From Candidatus Electrothrix communis (GTDB lineage Bacteria > Desulfobacterota > Desulfobulbia > Desulfobulbales > Desulfobulbaceae), in NCBI GenBank assembly GCA_030644725.1, contig CP130629.1, forward strand, positions 4,603,501-4,667,500: a DNA stretch of 64,000 nt, given 5' to 3'. A program made the translations under genes and the position numbers. The notes under the pieces are model-generated. The model did not search any database and was not told where the DNA came from. It saw only the letters and a list, made by a program, of their open reading frames with translations. This document shows, piece by piece, positions 49,645 to 58,734 of this stretch (position 1 is the first letter of the stretch; the number at the start of each line of letters is the position of its first letter).

Positions 49645-51351
49645 ATGGGAGCAATTTTTGGATTTTCCGGTTGGAGTGGGAAGAAAAATCGGGCTATGGC
49701 GGAGGCATTGAGTCATCGGGGAACTCCTCCGGCTCGTACCCACGCCTCAATTCGTTCAACGGCCTGTTGGCTTCCTTCCCGTTCAAATCACGGAGGTGTC
49801 ATTGAGCATCGAGGGCAGGTTGTTGCCCTTGCTGGCCATCTTTTTACAGATCAGAAAAAAACCCATATGGCACCTCTCTTGCGCAGTTATCGGGAAAAGG
49901 GCTTGGATTTTATTAGGGATTTACGAGGTGCTTATGTGCTTGCCGTACTCGATGAGGACCGTATACATCTTGCACGGGATCCTGCCGGGCTCCGTACGAT
50001 CTATTATGGATTGTACAATGAGCGGTTTATCTTTGCGGTTGAACCGAAAGGGGTGTTGGCTTGGTCCGGTTTTGCCCGTAACCTGCGACCGGCAGCTGTG
50101 GCACAGTATTTTGCCTATGGCTTTGTGCCGGGCTCGGAGACCATGCTGGAGAATCTCTGGGAGTTGCCTCCGGGGCATACGGTGACCTTTGCTCAGGGGA
50201 AGGTGGAGCCGCCGCGTCGTTTTTTCTTTCCTGAGCAGGTGGGCAAGGAGGAAAGGAGCGAGCAGGAATGGGGAGCTGAATTCATCTCTCTTCATGGGCA
50301 GGCTCTTGATGATCAATTGCCTACTCACGGGTCTGTCGGTCTTTTTCTTTCCGGGGGGCTTGGCTCCGCTGCGATCGGTGCAGAAGCTCTCAAGCAACGT
50401 GAGAAAAAAATACCGAGCTGGTCGATCTGCTTTAACGATGATCAACGGGGGGTGGATCATGCCGGAGCTGTCGCTGATTATATCGGTACTGATCACCGGG
50501 GAATTTTGATTCAGCCGAAGGACTTCTTGAAGAGTCTTGGCGAGGCTGTGCTTGCTGCGGGTGAGCCTATTGGTGATCCGTCATCAGTACTCATGTATAT
50601 GCTTTCCTCCATTGCGGCTGAGGAAGTGGGATACGTCTTGAATGGGGCAGGTGGTTCCTTGCTCTTTGGTGGCACGCATATGCTTCCTGTTCTGCTGCGA
50701 CATTGGTACGGGGGGATTGAGCAAGGGCCTTCTTTTCGTGAACAGGCATATCTTTCCTGCTGTTGCGGTGTCTATGACGAGTTGAATAATTTGCTCACCC
50801 CGGAATGGCGCAGTTTGTATAATAGCCATGAGGCCCTTGAGGGGCTTTTAACGCCTTTTTTTCAACCTGGTCGAACTGGAAATTTTTTAGATATGCTTTC
50901 TGCCGCGAATATTCAGCTGAAGGGCGGACATATGCAGCTTCCCTTGATGGAAAGAATGACCGGCGCGTACGGGATCAATTCGCTCTCCCCTTTATTTGAT
51001 GAGCGGTTGATTGATATGAGTTTTCGCATGGATTCTGCTTTGAAAATTCGTCAAGGTATTGAAAAAAAGATTATTCGTCAGGTCTATAGCAAATCTTTGC
51101 CTAAAAGTATTATTGAGCAACCAAAGAGTGGGGTAGACTTCCCAGCCCATTTTTGGTTGCGTAGAGAGTGTAAAAAATATGCTCGTAAGGTTCTGAGTGG
51201 AAGGGTGATGAAGAGGGCTGGGATTTTCAACCCAGGTAGGGTTGAAGAGCTGCTCGCGCTCACACCTGAGCAGACTCTGCCCCAGCATGAACGCGCTTTG
51301 TGGCTCTTGATAACTTTTGAGTTGTGGCGGCGGAAAGTGGGGGTGGAATGA
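49645..51351 (+). CDS. Asparagine-synthetase-like protein lacking catalytic residues
   Basis: 568 residues in AsnB order: N-terminal glutaminase-like Ntn domain, then ATP-pyrophosphatase domain. The glutaminase nucleophile Cys2 is missing: the protein starts MGAIFGFSG. The PP-loop reads SGGLGS (236-241) where the family has SGGLDS, and the later GEGSDELFGG-type motif is GAGGSLLFGG (334-343) with Glu, Asp and Glu replaced by Ala, Ser and Leu. The rest (ARDPAGLRTIYYG, GFVPGSETMLENLWELPPGH, and the C-terminal KSLPKSIIEQPKSGVDFPAH) is well kept. It is thus an intact but probably inactive or re-purposed homologue. Followed by a two-CW gene. Confidence 0.88.
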   Translation: MGAIFGFSGWSGKKNRAMAEALSHRGTPPARTHASIRSTACWLPSRSNHGGVIEHRGQVVALAGHLFTDQKKTHMAPLLRSYREKGLDFIRDLRGAYVLAVLDEDRIHLARDPAGLRTIYYGLYNERFIFAVEPKGVLAWSGFARNLRPAAVAQYFAYGFVPGSETMLENLWELPPGHTVTFAQGKVEPPRRFFFPEQVGKEERSEQEWGAEFISLHGQALDDQLPTHGSVGLFLSGGLGSAAIGAEALKQREKKIPSWSICFNDDQRGVDHAGAVADYIGTDHRGILIQPKDFLKSLGEAVLAAGEPIGDPSSVLMYMLSSIAAEEVGYVLNGAGGSLLFGGTHMLPVLLRHWYGGIEQGPSFREQAYLSCCCGVYDELNNLLTPEWRSLYNSHEALEGLLTPFFQPGRTGNFLDMLSAANIQLKGGHMQLPLMERMTGAYGINSLSPLFDERLIDMSFRMDSALKIRQGIEKKIIRQVYSKSLPKSIIEQPKSGVDFPAHFWLRRECKKYARKVLSGRVMKRAGIFNPGRVEELLALTPEQTLPQHERALWLLITFELWRRKVGVE

Positions 51352-51533
51352 AAAGCAGTAAAGCGTTCTTCTGTAGAGTAGGGGGGCTGTTATGTTGCAG
51401 CTAGGTTGTTGAATCGTCTTTCTTAGTGAAAGTAGATATTGTTTTTTGGGGAAAAGTGAAGTATAATTTTTTTTACTACACCGTCTTGTTGGTGTTGTAA
51501 GTTGAACTTTTTCGTTGAGGCAATATTTGCATT

Positions 51534-51812
51534 ATGGAAGAAAAAAATATAAATTGCTGGGAATTCAAGAAGTGTGGAAGAGAGCCTGGTGGGGAAAATG
51601 CATCTGTGGACGGAGTTTGTCCAGCTGCGATTGAATCTAGAGCACACGGCATTCATCAAGGTAAGAATGGCGGACGCTGCTGTTGGGTTGTCAGTGATTC
51701 CTATTGTAAGATTAGTGAGAAAGGTGATCTAGCCGGTAAGTTTGTTGAATGCCGAAATTGTGAATTCTATGCCATAGTGAAAGATTCTACTCAGTTACTT
51801 GTTGTTGCCTAG
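51534..51812 (+). CDS. Two-CW domain cysteine-motif protein, second copy
   Basis: 92 residues: NCWEFKKCGREPGGENAS, VCPAAIE, GGRCCWVVSDSYC and CRNCEFYAIV, the same eight-cysteine two-CW layout as 3945-4229, with about half of the residues identical. No signal peptide. It lies about 180 bases after the asparagine-synthetase-like gene and about 85 bases before a strong terminator. A likely metal or redox-responsive small protein; role not established. Confidence 0.82.
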   Translation: MEEKNINCWEFKKCGREPGGENASVDGVCPAAIESRAHGIHQGKNGGRCCWVVSDSYCKISEKGDLAGKFVECRNCEFYAIVKDSTQLLVVA

Positions 51813-51896
51813 TATGGTTTTTTTAATGAGACGCAGGCATGTCCTTTGGCGTGCTCGTGTGACTGTTTAGTTTTTATAGGAAAGGGCATTTGAGGT

Positions 51897-51926
51897 CCCG
51901 GTGTGAACACACCGGGATTTTTTTTT
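51897..51926 (+). terminator. Rho-independent terminator after the two-CW gene
   Basis: Perfect 9-bp stem CCCGGTGTG/CACACCGGG with an AA loop, then ATTTTTTTTT. Confidence 0.93.
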
Positions 51927-52155
51927 GCCCGAGTGAGTGCGGTCCTGTTCGTTCGTTTTTGGGAGTTGGGCCACGTGTCCCAAGTTAGCTGTTTGTGTCT
52001 TGAAGTTTGGGAGGAAAAAATACCTTTTTTCCGCTTCTTGCCTTTTTGTACAAAAATATTGTACAATAAAACATTATGAGTACTGGAGATGAGAAAAACT
52101 GGGGCGCTGTCGGCAAGGTCGGACAGCTCTGCAAAGGATTTAACGTGGTGTACCG

Positions 52156-53670
52156 ATGCCTATCATGATAAAAAAAATAATATGTCTCCTTCTGTTTTTT
52201 GCAACGGTTTTATTGGTCGATGGACAGTGTGAGGCTGGTGCCCGCTTTCCGATTTATAAGATTATCGCACCCAATGTGCAGTTCTGGGAAAAAATTTACG
52301 GAACATATAGTAGTGGTCAAGGTGTGTTACATGACAAGAACGACTTAAGTATTATTTATGCGGTTATAGATTTTGTTCCGAGGAATATACCGGGAGCTGG
52401 CACTGTTAATGCGCAGCTTGAAAAGATGGTCCGTATGCGCCATGAAAATATTCTTAAAAAATTTGCTGACGGGAAAAAGCCGAGTACAAGAGAAGAAAAA
52501 AAAGTTTATGCTTTTTTCAAAGGAAAGCAAATGCCTGCTGTCTTCCGCGAGGCCAGTGAAAATATGCGGTTACAGATAGGTTTGAAAGATACCTTTCGAA
52601 AAGGGGTTATCCGCTCTGGGGCATATATGCCGCTCATTAAGAAAATTATGCGGGCTCGCAACCTGCCGGTGGAGCTTGCTTATCTCCCGCATGTTGAATC
52701 CTCCTTTAATCTCAATGCCCATTCCAAGGCAGCAGCTGTTGGTCTTTGGCAGTTTGTCAAGCATACCGGGCGAGAATATATGGCAATTAATGAACTGGTT
52801 GATGAACGTTTTGACGTGTACCTCTCCAGTATGGCGGCAGCACGGTTTCTCAAAGAGAATTATCGCCAGCTCGGCTCTTGGCCCTTAGCACTGACCGCCT
52901 ATAATTATGGAAGGGCTGGGATGGTTCGCGCTCAGGAAAAATGGGGAACCTATCCGAGGATTATAGCCAATCATCAAACCAGGATTTTCAAGTTCGCGTC
53001 AAAGAATTTTTATTCGGAGTTCATAGCAGCTGTTCGTGTGGCTAGGCGCTTGGAAAACGATCGCTCTCTGGTCAAGGACCGTCCTTGGATTAATGTCACC
53101 TTTCGTTTGCCTAATTATGCTCCTGCAACGGAATTGACTGACTACTTCGGGATAAGTGATGAAGAGTTTGAGCGGCTGAATCCGGCTATCCGAGGCTCGG
53201 TCCTTGAAGGGCGGAAATATATACCGAAAGATACTTTGGTTCGTCTGCCTGCGACAAAACGTATCCGAAAACAGATAAAGAATATTCCTTCCCGGCTGTT
53301 GTATGCTCAGCAGATTCGTGATAAAGAATACAGGATCAAGAAAGGGGATACTGCTCTTAGTATTGCAAAAAAATACAAGGTGTCTTTGAAGGAACTTATT
53401 CAGGTTAATGATCTGGGTAAGAAAGCAAAGATACGTCTGGGGCAGAAATTAAGAATTCCCTCTTCTACTGCCGTAGTAAAGCAGAAGAAACGCAGCAGTG
53501 CAATGGTTACATTGCAGGCCACACCGAAAGAAAGAGTGCAAGAGGAAAAGGTCGAACTGTCGAGCCAAAAGGAGGCCCACAAAAGAGATGGGAAGGAGAT
53601 CTCTTTGGCCGTTGCTGACAGCGGTAACAGTATTCTTACCTTGAATGAGCTTTCTAAAAGAACCCCATAA
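52156..53670 (+). CDS. MltD-like membrane-bound lytic transglycosylase with LysM
   Basis: 504 residues. Signal or anchor peptide at 5-24 (IKKIICLLLFFATVLLVDGQC, possibly a lipobox with Cys25). An N-terminal helical region precedes the SLT/GH23 domain with catalytic Glu181 in LPHVESSFNLNAHS, then AAVGLWQFVKHTGREY and LTAYNYGRAGM. A LysM domain lies at about 390-436 (YRIKKGDTALSIAKKYKV and LRIPSS), and the tail is charged. It cleaves peptidoglycan glycan strands with 1,6-anhydro product. The next gene is a YihY-family protein in the same direction. Confidence 0.92.
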   Translation: MPIMIKKIICLLLFFATVLLVDGQCEAGARFPIYKIIAPNVQFWEKIYGTYSSGQGVLHDKNDLSIIYAVIDFVPRNIPGAGTVNAQLEKMVRMRHENILKKFADGKKPSTREEKKVYAFFKGKQMPAVFREASENMRLQIGLKDTFRKGVIRSGAYMPLIKKIMRARNLPVELAYLPHVESSFNLNAHSKAAAVGLWQFVKHTGREYMAINELVDERFDVYLSSMAAARFLKENYRQLGSWPLALTAYNYGRAGMVRAQEKWGTYPRIIANHQTRIFKFASKNFYSEFIAAVRVARRLENDRSLVKDRPWINVTFRLPNYAPATELTDYFGISDEEFERLNPAIRGSVLEGRKYIPKDTLVRLPATKRIRKQIKNIPSRLLYAQQIRDKEYRIKKGDTALSIAKKYKVSLKELIQVNDLGKKAKIRLGQKLRIPSSTAVVKQKKRSSAMVTLQATPKERVQEEKVELSSQKEAHKRDGKEISLAVADSGNSILTLNELSKRTP

Positions 53671-53815
53671 GTTGAATCTCGCCTCCTGGGTCGACGATCT
53701 TGTTTAGTCCAGGAGCAAACAACAACAGGGCGCTCAATGCTAGCCCGCTCTTCACCGACGGTACTCGACCGCCCGGTTATTCCACTCACTGAAAACATTT
53801 TTAACGCAACTTCGC

Positions 53816-55354
53816 ATGATAACGCATTCCTCTACCCAAGCCGGTGCAACTGTTAATCCGGCTATAAAGCTTGGAGCTTTGAAAACAGGGAGTCGGCTTA
53901 GTCGCTGGTCCTTTGGCTACTGCCCTGAAGAAAAAAAGATCATCGGGCGGTTGCGCAGTCTGTTTCGTATCCTGCTGATTATGGTGCATGAATTCAGTAA
54001 TACTCATATCGCTCTCCGTGCCTCGGCCCTGACCTTCTCTATTATCCTTTCTATGGTGCCTCTGCTGGCAATGAGCACCGCTATTTTGAAAGGGTTGGGT
54101 AACGGTAACCAGATGCGGGTAGCTGCATATCGTTTTATTGATCAATTGGATCCAGAAGCGGGGCAGGAGGAGCAGTCGCCGCCTGAATCTTCATCACAGG
54201 TCAATTCGGAAATTGCGGTTTCCGAAGGTCAACCAGTCGAACCGGCAGAGTCAGCGGATTTGGCAGAGTCTATTGGGCCGATAGAGCAGATAGAGCCGGG
54301 ACCACCCCCGTCTCTCAATCGTCACCTGCACCAGGCCATTGATACTATTTTTGATTATGTGGATAATACCAATTTTGCCGCCCTTGGGGCCTTCGGTATT
54401 GCAGGCCTTTTGATTGTGGTGATCATGGTGCTCAGTTCCGTGGAAGATGCCATGAATGCTATTTGGCATACTCGACGCGGTCGCTCCCTGTTTCGGAAAA
54501 TTATGGACTATCTGGCCCTACTTGTCCTTTTACCCATCTCGGTCAATATCGCTTTGGCCGGTGATGCTATTCTTGAATCTCCTAAAATAATGGAGTATAT
54601 CACCACTTTTATTCCGTCTGCCTGGGTTGTGCAGATGCTTCTGAAGCTGCTGCCGTTCATCTTCATTACCTTATCTTTGATGATGATGTATCTTTTTTTT
54701 CCCAATGTTAAGGTTAAAACGTCAGCGGCCTTTTGCGGGGCCTTGTTCGGCGCGGTTTTCTGGTTCATTGTCCAGCGTGCCTATGTGGTCCTCCAGATCG
54801 GCGTGGCCAACTATAATGCCATTTATGGGTCTTTTGCCACGGTTCCGCTCTTTTTGGTGTGGATTCAGTTAGGCTGGATGTTTATTCTGCTCGGCGCTGT
54901 CTTGGCCTATGCTATTCAGCATCGCAATAGCTATCAGCTGTCAGGGACTGAGAGCAGTGCCCGACAGGATCTCCAGCGGACCTTTGATATCCTGATCATG
55001 GTCTATAATAATTTTTCCTTAGGCCGAGCCTCCTTGTTGGACCAGTTGGTGAAACAATGTCAGGTGGTGAATGAGACTGATCTGGCCCGTCCCCTGGATT
55101 TGCTTATTCATGGTGATCTGCTGCACGAGATTGAGCAGGATGGAACAGCGGCATTTATCCCCTGTCGTCCTCTTGAGCAGGTCGATGCGGCCCGGATTAT
55201 CCGCTTGATACTCGGCAAAGACGGAGAAGCGGATTCTATTGGCGGAGAGCTTGCCGGTCAGGTTGTCCGGGCAGCAGAGGAGGTCTTTCCGGCAGAAGAC
55301 TTTCTGGATAACTATCTGACGAAGCGTCTTACTCAACATGCGAGCAGAGCATAA
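53816..55354 (+). CDS. YihY/BrkB-family membrane protein with acidic insert
   Basis: 512 residues, about six membrane segments. Family patterns: HIALRASALTFSIILSMVPLLAM (first segment), SVEDAMNAIWHTRRGRS, and NYNAIYGSFATVPLFLVWIQLGWMFILLGAVLAYA. Between the first and second segments a low-complexity insert of about 55 residues (from QEEQSPPESSS to IEPGPPPS) is rich in Glu, Pro and Ser, unlike typical members. The C-terminal 130 residues form a cytoplasmic winged-helix-like domain (LLDQLVKQCQVVNETDLARP). Formerly called ribonuclease BN, a function now attributed elsewhere; the real role is unknown. Confidence 0.88.
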   Translation: MITHSSTQAGATVNPAIKLGALKTGSRLSRWSFGYCPEEKKIIGRLRSLFRILLIMVHEFSNTHIALRASALTFSIILSMVPLLAMSTAILKGLGNGNQMRVAAYRFIDQLDPEAGQEEQSPPESSSQVNSEIAVSEGQPVEPAESADLAESIGPIEQIEPGPPPSLNRHLHQAIDTIFDYVDNTNFAALGAFGIAGLLIVVIMVLSSVEDAMNAIWHTRRGRSLFRKIMDYLALLVLLPISVNIALAGDAILESPKIMEYITTFIPSAWVVQMLLKLLPFIFITLSLMMMYLFFPNVKVKTSAAFCGALFGAVFWFIVQRAYVVLQIGVANYNAIYGSFATVPLFLVWIQLGWMFILLGAVLAYAIQHRNSYQLSGTESSARQDLQRTFDILIMVYNNFSLGRASLLDQLVKQCQVVNETDLARPLDLLIHGDLLHEIEQDGTAAFIPCRPLEQVDAARIIRLILGKDGEADSIGGELAGQVVRAAEEVFPAEDFLDNYLTKRLTQHASRA

Positions 55355-55705
55355 GGTCAGGGTGGTTGAGCTGCGTGAGCATTCACCACAGACTGCGGCA
55401 ACGGCTAGCCAGATGAACCGTATTCCCCCCTTAAGAGACACTCTGTTGTTTCCCTTTTCACCCTGTTCATGATAGAGTGGGCAAGGATGTAAGCCTTTCA
55501 ATGGTATTTGTCTGTGAGAGCGCAGGCGGAGAGCAACCTTGATATGTTTTTCCCCGTCAGTCGCTGTGTTAGCAGGTGCTGTGCAGGAATGAGAAGAGGC
55601 GAGAAAAAACGTTTATACAGGCTATGTTAACAATCACCCCAGGTTGAGCCCCTTCCTTTGAGACGGGGCGGTTCAGTTGAGAATGATGACGTGCTGTGTA
55701 CAACA
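55355..55705. other. Intergenic region before cinA
   Basis: About 350 bases. Some G+C-rich, potentially structured sequence occurs at about 55380-55480 and 55520-55580, but I could not identify an RNA family. A longer start for cinA at 55658 lies within it. Probable site of the cinA-recA-folA promoter. Confidence 0.4.
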
Positions 55706-56944
55706 ATGATCGGAGAAATTATAGCAATCGGCGACGAGTTGACCTCGGGCCGGATAACCAATACGACCAGTGCCTTTGCCGCCCGAGAGCTTTTTCGGGC
55801 CGGTCATGAGATCTATGCCATGCACACCATCGGGGATACGCCTAAACTGATCGGCGAAGCCCTGAAACGAGCAATTCGACGGGTGGATTTTGTAATTGTT
55901 ACCGGCGGGCTGGGGCCAACCACGGATGATCTGACCAATGAGGCAGTGGCCGAGGCCTTACAGCGTCCGGCCACCTTGAACGAGGCCATCCTAGAAAAGA
56001 TACGTTCTCAGTTACAGGATCCTGATGGACAGCTTGATGCTCTTGAAAAGTTGGCTTGGTTACCTGAGGGGGCCGAGGTGCTGAGCGCAGAGGAAAGGAT
56101 GGCTGGACATTTGCTCGTGCATGATGATATTCCTATTTTTTTTCTGCCCGGAGTGCCGGTACAGGCGCAAAAACTGCTGGTGGATATTGTCCTGCCGCGT
56201 TTGTCTGGCTGGAGCAGCTGTAGTAAGTATCAGCGGATGCGCTTGTACAAGACTGTAGGACTGCCTGAGTACAAGATCAACCAGCTTCTTATTCCGTTAG
56301 AGCAGGAAAAACAGGTGGATGTCGGTTACTATCCTGTGGATTTTGAAGTGCATGTGAGTCTGAGCGTCTCTGGAAGCAGTGCAGAGGAGGCGGATACCCT
56401 GCTCAATGATGCCGAGCAACGGATTCAGGAGACTCTGGGGGACCATATTTACGGCACGGATAGGGAAACTTTAGCCGAGGTGGTGGGGAATCTGCTCCGT
56501 GAAAAGCGTTTGATGCTTTCCACAGCGGAATCCTGTACCGGCGGTCTAATCAGTTCACAACTGACCTCGGTTCCAGGCAGTTCGCAATGGTTTGCTGGCG
56601 GGGTGGTGGCCTATTCCAACCATCTTAAGGAGGTCCTCCTTAATGTGGACCGGGATCTGCTTCGTAATTACGGGGCGGTCAGCGGGCATGTGGCCAGGGC
56701 TATGGCAGCACGGCTGGCGGCTCGGGTGGGCACCAAAATTTCCCTTTCTGTCACAGGCATTGCCGGGCCGGGTGGTGGTACAGAAGAAAAGCCGGTGGGC
56801 ACGGTGTATATCGGCCTCTTCTATAAAAACAAGGTCAAGGATACCCTGCATCATTTCTCCGGTGGTCGGAAAGAGATTCAGGAGATGACGGCTCAGACGG
56901 CTTTGGATATGGTACGGCGGGTTTTATTAGCGGATGAGGTGTAG
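55706..56944 (+). CDS. cinA: CinA-family protein (MoCF domain plus PncC domain)
   Basis: 412 residues from ATG 55706 (MIGEIIAIGDELTSGRITN); a frame start at 55658 would add 16 non-conserved residues. The N-terminal half is the MoCF/COG1058 domain (GDELTSG, VTGGLGPTTDDLTNEAVAEAL); the C-terminal half is the nicotinamide-nucleotide amidase domain (STAESCTGGLISSQLTSVPG, VVAYSN, SVTGIAGPGGGTEEKPVG). Roles: pyridine nucleotide repair and, in competent species, association with RecA. recA follows 135 bases later, the classic arrangement. Confidence 0.95.
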   Translation: MIGEIIAIGDELTSGRITNTTSAFAARELFRAGHEIYAMHTIGDTPKLIGEALKRAIRRVDFVIVTGGLGPTTDDLTNEAVAEALQRPATLNEAILEKIRSQLQDPDGQLDALEKLAWLPEGAEVLSAEERMAGHLLVHDDIPIFFLPGVPVQAQKLLVDIVLPRLSGWSSCSKYQRMRLYKTVGLPEYKINQLLIPLEQEKQVDVGYYPVDFEVHVSLSVSGSSAEEADTLLNDAEQRIQETLGDHIYGTDRETLAEVVGNLLREKRLMLSTAESCTGGLISSQLTSVPGSSQWFAGGVVAYSNHLKEVLLNVDRDLLRNYGAVSGHVARAMAARLAARVGTKISLSVTGIAGPGGGTEEKPVGTVYIGLFYKNKVKDTLHHFSGGRKEIQEMTAQTALDMVRRVLLADEV

Positions 56945-57079
56945 GAGCCTGGGGCCGGAAGTCCTCCTCTCTATCGAAGAGCTTTTTTATAGCGAGGTAG
57001 AACGGCCTCCAGGGGGCTGGAACAGAGGAACTCGACGACGAGATTTTACGTTTCGACGAATTATCAAGGAGAATATTTC

Positions 57080-58159
57080 ATGGCAGCGGCACAGGATAAA
57101 CAGGCGGAAGGAAGGCTGAAGAGCGTTGATAATGCCATCAGCCAGATAGAACGACAATTCGGCAAAGGGGCCATTATGCGCCTCGGTGAGCATGAGCGGG
57201 AAAACATCCCGGCTATTTCCACCGGTACCTTGGGGATTGATATCGCCCTTGGCGTGGGCGGCTTGCCCAGAGGCCGGATGACCGAGATCTACGGTCCGGA
57301 ATCTTCGGGTAAAACCACCCTAGCTTTACACGTAATCGCTGAAGCCCAGCGGGCGGGCGGCAATGCGGCCTTTATTGATGCTGAGCATGCTTTGGACGTT
57401 GACTATGCGGAACGATTGGGCGTTGACGTGGAAAACCTGTTAGTCTCCCAGCCGGATTTCGGTGAGCAGGCCCTGGAAATCTGTGAGGTATTGATGCGCA
57501 GCGGCGGGCTAGATGTCATCGTAATCGATTCCGTGGCTGCTCTGGTCCCGAGGGCGGAGATAGACGGTAATGTGGGTGATCAACATGTGGGGCTCCAGGC
57601 TCGACTTATGTCCCATGCCATGCGAAAGTTCACCAGTGTGTTGCAAAAGACCAACACTGTGCTGATTTTTATCAACCAGATCAGAATGAAGATCGGGGTG
57701 ATGTTTGGTAACCCGGAAACCACCCCCGGCGGTAATGCGCTGAAGTTTTACAGCTCCATCCGTATCGATATCCGCCGCATGACCCAGATCAAGGACGGAC
57801 AGGAAGTCATCGGAAACCGCACCAAGGTCAAAGTAGTGAAGAACAAAGTGGCTCCTCCCTTTAGGATTGCCGAGTTTGACATGATCTACGGCGAAGGAAT
57901 CTCCAAAACCGGAGATTTACTGGATCTCGGGGTGGAACAGGAGATCATCGATAAGAGCGGGGCTTGGTATTCCTATAATGATGAGCGTATCGGGCAAGGC
58001 CGTGAGAATGCCAAGACCTTTCTCAAGGAACACCCTGATATGCTGGCGGAGATCGATCGTAAGGTCCGGTTGGGATTCGGCCTGCCGGTGGCCGGAGAGA
58101 TCCCTGTATTGACTGAAGCCGAGGAGCCGCCGGAGAAGGATAAGAAAGCGGAAAAATAA
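57080..58159 (+). CDS. recA: Recombinase RecA
   Basis: 359 residues with an AAGGAGA ribosome site before ATG 57080. Walker [10 protein letters not shown] (about residues 71-79), the AEHALD motif, [11 protein letters not shown], the L1/L2 DNA-binding loops ([26 protein letters not shown]) and an acidic C-terminal tail ([14 protein letters not shown]) are all present. Central to homologous recombination and SOS induction. Lies between cinA and folA in one direction. No LexA box was recognised, though I cannot exclude one. Confidence 0.98.
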   Translation: MAAAQDKQAEGRLKSVDNAISQIERQFGKGAIMRLGEHERENIPAISTGTLGIDIALGVGGLPRGRMTEIYGPESSGKTTLALHVIAEAQRAGGNAAFIDAEHALDVDYAERLGVDVENLLVSQPDFGEQALEICEVLMRSGGLDVIVIDSVAALVPRAEIDGNVGDQHVGLQARLMSHAMRKFTSVLQKTNTVLIFINQIRMKIGVMFGNPETTPGGNALKFYSSIRIDIRRMTQIKDGQEVIGNRTKVKVVKNKVAPPFRIAEFDMIYGEGISKTGDLLDLGVEQEIIDKSGAWYSYNDERIGQGRENAKTFLKEHPDMLAEIDRKVRLGFGLPVAGEIPVLTEAEEPPEKDKKAEK

Positions 58160-58162
58160 ACT

Positions 58163-58654
58163 ATGGAAATTATCCTCATAGCTGCTATGGCGGCCAATCG
58201 GGTCATCGGTCGGGGCAAGGTCATCCCCTGGGATATTCCGGGGGAGCAGACTCGGTTCAAGGAGGTCACCATGGGTCATAGCCTGATCATTGGGCGTAAG
58301 ACCTGGGAATCCATCGGGCAGCCTTTACCCGGACGACGGAATATTGTTGTAACGAGAAATTCTGAGTTTCAGGCTCCAGGCGCTGAAGTTGTTCATTCGT
58401 TGGAGCAAGGATTTGCTCTGACGGAGGACGAAGAAAAGGTCTTTGTTATTGGCGGAGCCCAGCTGTATCAGCTTACTTTGGACCGAGCTGATGCGCTGAT
58501 CCTGACCGAGCTTGAACAGGAGGTTGAAGGCGACGCCTTTTTTCCGGTATTCTCCTGCCCGCCCTTTATACTCGTGCGGGCAGAAGAAGTGGAAGAGCCT
58601 ATTCGATATACTATCCGAACCTATCAAAGAAGAAAGGGAGTAGGTAATACATAG
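58163..58654 (+). CDS. folA: Dihydrofolate reductase
   Basis: 163 residues, beginning three bases after recA. Reduces dihydrofolate with NADPH. Motifs: IAAMAANRVIGRGKVIPWDIPGE (substrate-binding Trp and loop), MGHSLIIGRKTWESIGQPLPGRRNIVVTR (NADPH binding), EKVFVIGGAQLY and the C-terminal YTIRTYQRRKG. The acidic residue typical of bacterial enzymes is at the expected place after PWD. Cotranscription with recA is likely. Confidence 0.93.
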   Translation: MEIILIAAMAANRVIGRGKVIPWDIPGEQTRFKEVTMGHSLIIGRKTWESIGQPLPGRRNIVVTRNSEFQAPGAEVVHSLEQGFALTEDEEKVFVIGGAQLYQLTLDRADALILTELEQEVEGDAFFPVFSCPPFILVRAEEVEEPIRYTIRTYQRRKGVGNT

Positions 58655-58674
58655 GAGTATAGAGGAAAAGAATG

Positions 58675-58705
58675 GGGCAGGGTGGCATTCTGAGCTCCCC
58701 TGCCC
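58675..58705. other. Inverted repeat between convergent folA and FGE-fold genes
   Basis: GGGCAGGG and CCCTGCCC form an 8-bp stem around a 15-base loop, 21 bases after folA. No T run follows on either strand, so it is at best a weak bidirectional terminator. Confidence 0.45.
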
Positions 58706-58734
58706 TTGGGCACGTTTCGCTGTGTGAGAGTGGC

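Noticed and set aside
53671-53815. Possible tRNA or structured RNA between the transglycosylase and YihY genes
   Set aside because: No cloverleaf, T-loop or acceptor stem could be drawn on either strand.
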